DNA of 40,179 nucleotides. It comes from Verrucomicrobia subdivision 6 bacterium BACL9 MAG-120507-bin52 (GTDB lineage Bacteria > Verrucomicrobiota > Verrucomicrobiia > Methylacidiphilales > Verrucolacustridaceae). The DNA lies in contig LIBO01000001.1 in NCBI GenBank assembly GCA_001438005.1, positions 1 through 40,179 on the forward strand, written 5' to 3'. This document shows positions 38,443-40,179 of the stretch, piece by piece; positions within the stretch are counted from its first letter, which is position 1; each line of letters starts with the position of its first letter. The notes beneath the pieces were generated by a model. It did not search any database. It saw nothing but the letters and a program-made list of their open reading frames with translations, and was not told the DNA's origin. A program made the translations under genes and the position numbers.

Positions 38443-39054
38443 ATGGCACGTTATACCGGCTCGAGAGACAAAATTAACCGTCGATTTGGCCAACCAATTT
38501 TCGGCCCTTCCAAGGCTTTAGAGCGTCGGAATTTCCCTCCTGGTGTTCACGGAGCCAAGGGTCGCAGAAAGCAGTCTGACTTTGCCATTGCCGTCGGGGA
38601 AAAGCAGAAGATGAAGTACAGCTACGGAATTTTGGAAAAGCAGTTCCGCTTGTATTACCAGAAGGCGGTGCAGAGCCGTGGTGTTACGGGGGAAAAATTA
38701 CTCCAACTCTTGGAAACGCGCTTGGACAGTATTGTGGATCATCTGGGCTTTGCCTCTACGAGGCGCAGTGCCCGCCAGATGGTTTCGCATGGGCACATCG
38801 CGGTGAATGGTAAAAAAGTATCGATTCCGAGTTACGGTTGCCGTGCAGGAGATGTGGTCGAGGTTCGGGATAATCCAAAATCGCGCCAACTTGGGACCAA
38901 TGCTTTAGAAAAAAGCCAAATCCGCCCCGTGCCGGATTGGCTGACCTTGAATAAAGAGCAGTTTAAAGGAACCCTGACACGAATTCCGACTCGAGAAGAA
39001 CTGAATCCGGTGGCCAACGAACAGTTGGTCGTCGAGCTTTACTCTCGTTCGTAA
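38443..39054 (+). CDS. rpsD: 30S ribosomal protein S4, zinc-free type
   Basis: 203 residues from the ATG at 38443, 11 nt after rpsK; the longer open frame runs out of frame into rpsK and is rejected. It starts MARYTGSRDKINRRFG, where zinc-type S4 would have cysteines, and continues with NFPPGVHGAKGRRKQSDF, KQFRLYYQKAV and the S4 RNA-binding domain SARQMVSHGHIAVNGKKV. It ends VVELYSRS. S4 starts 30S assembly and in E. coli represses the alpha operon. A 116-nt hairpin-rich gap separates it from rpoA. Confidence 0.97.
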   Translation: MARYTGSRDKINRRFGQPIFGPSKALERRNFPPGVHGAKGRRKQSDFAIAVGEKQKMKYSYGILEKQFRLYYQKAVQSRGVTGEKLLQLLETRLDSIVDHLGFASTRRSARQMVSHGHIAVNGKKVSIPSYGCRAGDVVEVRDNPKSRQLGTNALEKSQIRPVPDWLTLNKEQFKGTLTRIPTREELNPVANEQLVVELYSRS

Positions 39055-39060
39055 AACAGC

Positions 39061-39085
39061 TTCATCGCCCGCTACCGGCGATGAA
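39061..39085 (+). promoter_or_regulatory. 9-bp hairpin after rpsD
   Basis: TTCATCGCC (39061-39069) pairs perfectly with GGCGATGAA (39077-39085) around a 7-nt loop. It starts 7 nt after the rpsD stop. What follows is A-rich, not T-rich, so on this strand it is not a standard terminator. It may act as a processing or stability element between rpsD and rpoA. Confidence 0.5.
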
Positions 39086-39105
39086 AACAAACCAAAAAAT
39101 AGAAT

Positions 39106-39153
39106 CGGCCGTCGGTCCCTTTCCCAGGTAGCGGGGGAGGGGAAACCCGGCCG
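39106..39153 (+). promoter_or_regulatory. composite GC-rich hairpin before rpoA
   Basis: An outer stem CGGCCG (39106-39111) with CGGCCG (39148-39153), a GG/CC step (39114-39115 with 39146-39147) and an inner stem TTTCCC (39120-39125) with GGGAAA (39140-39145) can stack with small bulges on the 5' side. It ends 17 nt before the rpoA ATG. It could act on rpoA translation or mRNA processing; which factor reads it is unknown. Confidence 0.45.
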
Positions 39154-39170
39154 GAAAGAGAGAAAAGATT

Positions 39171-40179
39171 ATGCCACTACGACTCGGACGATTCGAACTG
39201 CCCAATCGGCTGCAAAAGAATGAAGAAACCGCCACAGAGACTTATGCCCAATTTACGGCGGAGCCTTTTGAGGCTGGCTATGGAACCACCTTAGGCAACT
39301 CTCTGCGCCGCGTCCTGCTGAGCTCGCTCGAGGGTGCCGCCATTACGAGCGTAAAAATCGCTGGGGTGCAGCATGAATTCAGCACGATCGAGCACGTGGT
39401 GGAAGACATCACCGAGATCGTTTTGAACCTGAAGAAATTAAAATTTAAGCTTCCGAACCGTGAACCCCGTCTTTTGACCCTCAAGGTGAATAAGGAGGGA
39501 CCGGTGACTGCTTCCGATATCGAATTGGACGCCGGGATTGAAGTCTTGAATCCTAAAGAGGTGATTTGCACTTTGGACAAGAAAGCGAAGTTCGAGGCTG
39601 AATTTGAAGTTCGCGTGGGTCGCGGGTATGCCACTTGGGAAGACAACAAGCGGGAAGATTCCCCCATCGGCCTAATCCCGGTGGATTCTCTTTTCTCTCC
39701 TGTAACCAAGGTGAAGTATGAGGTGAAGAATACTCGTGTCGGCCAACGCACCGATTACGACAAGCTCGTGCTCGAGCTGTGGACGGACGGTCGCCTAACG
39801 CCGGACGAGGCCTTGCTGCATTCGGCGGGCATTTTGCGTCATCACCTGGATATCTTTGCCAACTTTGACAAAGAGCCGATTGAGTTTGAAGATGTGAAAT
39901 TTGAGGCGCCGGTGGAAAACACAGCCTTGAAAAAGCTATTGGCAATGAGCGTCAACGAGATCGAGCTCTCGGTGCGTGCGGCCAATTGCCTGAACAATGC
40001 CAATATCACGACAGTAGGAATGTTGGCCCTGAAGTCGGAAGCGGAGATGTTGAAGTATCGCAACTTCGGGAAGAAATCCCTCAATGAGATCAAGGATAAG
40101 TTGACCTCCTTGGGTTTATCCTTGGGAATGAAGTTTGATGCGTCGATGTTAACAATTCCTGTGGCCCCCGTGGAAGCGG
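39171..40179 (+). CDS. rpoA: DNA-directed RNA polymerase subunit alpha (3' end outside window)
   Basis: 336 codons are present from the ATG at 39171 and the frame is still open at the window edge. The N-terminal dimerisation domain shows FEAGYGTTLGNSLRRVLLSSLEG (in part YGTTLGNSLRRVLLSSLEG), LELWTDGRLTPDEAL and AGILRHHL. The C-terminal domain that contacts UP elements and activators shows LSVRAANCLNNANITTVG and FGKKSLNEIKDKL, with an Arg-Ala pair as expected. Since the CTD is complete, only a few residues are likely missing. The rplQ gene that normally follows is out of view. Confidence 0.97.
   Translation, partial: MPLRLGRFELPNRLQKNEETATETYAQFTAEPFEAGYGTTLGNSLRRVLLSSLEGAAITSVKIAGVQHEFSTIEHVVEDITEIVLNLKKLKFKLPNREPRLLTLKVNKEGPVTASDIELDAGIEVLNPKEVICTLDKKAKFEAEFEVRVGRGYATWEDNKREDSPIGLIPVDSLFSPVTKVKYEVKNTRVGQRTDYDKLVLELWTDGRLTPDEALLHSAGILRHHLDIFANFDKEPIEFEDVKFEAPVENTALKKLLAMSVNEIELSVRAANCLNNANITTVGMLALKSEAEMLKYRNFGKKSLNEIKDKLTSLGLSLGMKFDASMLTIPVAPVEA

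Overview
The window is one strand of genes: every gene I can support reads left to right, and no stretch longer than 226 bases lacks a gene. It is a bacterial chromosome segment of moderately high GC. The gene order tRNA-Thr, tuf, tRNA-Trp, secE, nusG, rplK, rplA, rplJ, rplL, rpoB, rpoC resembles the Chlamydia/PVC arrangement. The zinc-free types of S4, S14 and L36, and the absence of rpmD, adk and infA from the spc/alpha region, also point that way. My best guess is a Verrucomicrobiota-like (PVC) bacterium; this is an inference from order and protein features, not a database result.

Layout. 1-4354: the 3' end of parB, a complete endonuclease-type mutL, a NifS-like protein abutting mutL, and an Mrp-type P-loop protein. 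4424-4666: a small unrecognised gene. 4687-8639: a tightly overlapping pyrimidine operon (pyrR-pyrB-pyrC-carA), preceded by a hairpin that looks like a PyrR-binding loop and includes the pyrR ribosome binding site. 8648-9145: a tail-anchored FHA protein. 9318-22091: tRNA-Thr, tuf, tRNA-Trp, secE-nusG, rplKAJL and rpoBC. 22318-25396: rpsL-rpsG-fusA without tuf. 25400-34908: an S10-spc run from rpsJ to rplO. 34933-40179: secY, map, rpmJ, rpsM, rpsK, rpsD and rpoA (cut by the window end).

The transcription and translation genes form an almost gapless 31-kb block that joins the beta, str, S10, spc and alpha operons. Many junctions are ATGA, TTGA or TAATG overlaps, so translational coupling is likely. 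The longer non-coding gaps (rplJ-rplL 138 nt, rpoC-rpsL 226 nt, rpsD-rpoA 116 nt) all contain hairpins and are the likely control or processing points.

Most unusual content: (1) a 215-residue apparently exported coiled-coil plus beta-domain protein stitched into the S10 operon between rpsS and rplV, with overlaps at both ends; (2) a NifS-family protein with Arg in place of the PLP lysine, followed by an Mrp protein without its usual CxxC; (3) a 61-residue S14 and an L36 that have each lost three of four zinc ligands; (4) a PyrR-type RNA hairpin that would hide the pyrR Shine-Dalgarno; (5) a SecY with a likely extra C-terminal membrane helix; (6) an S11 with a roughly 65-residue N-terminal extension.
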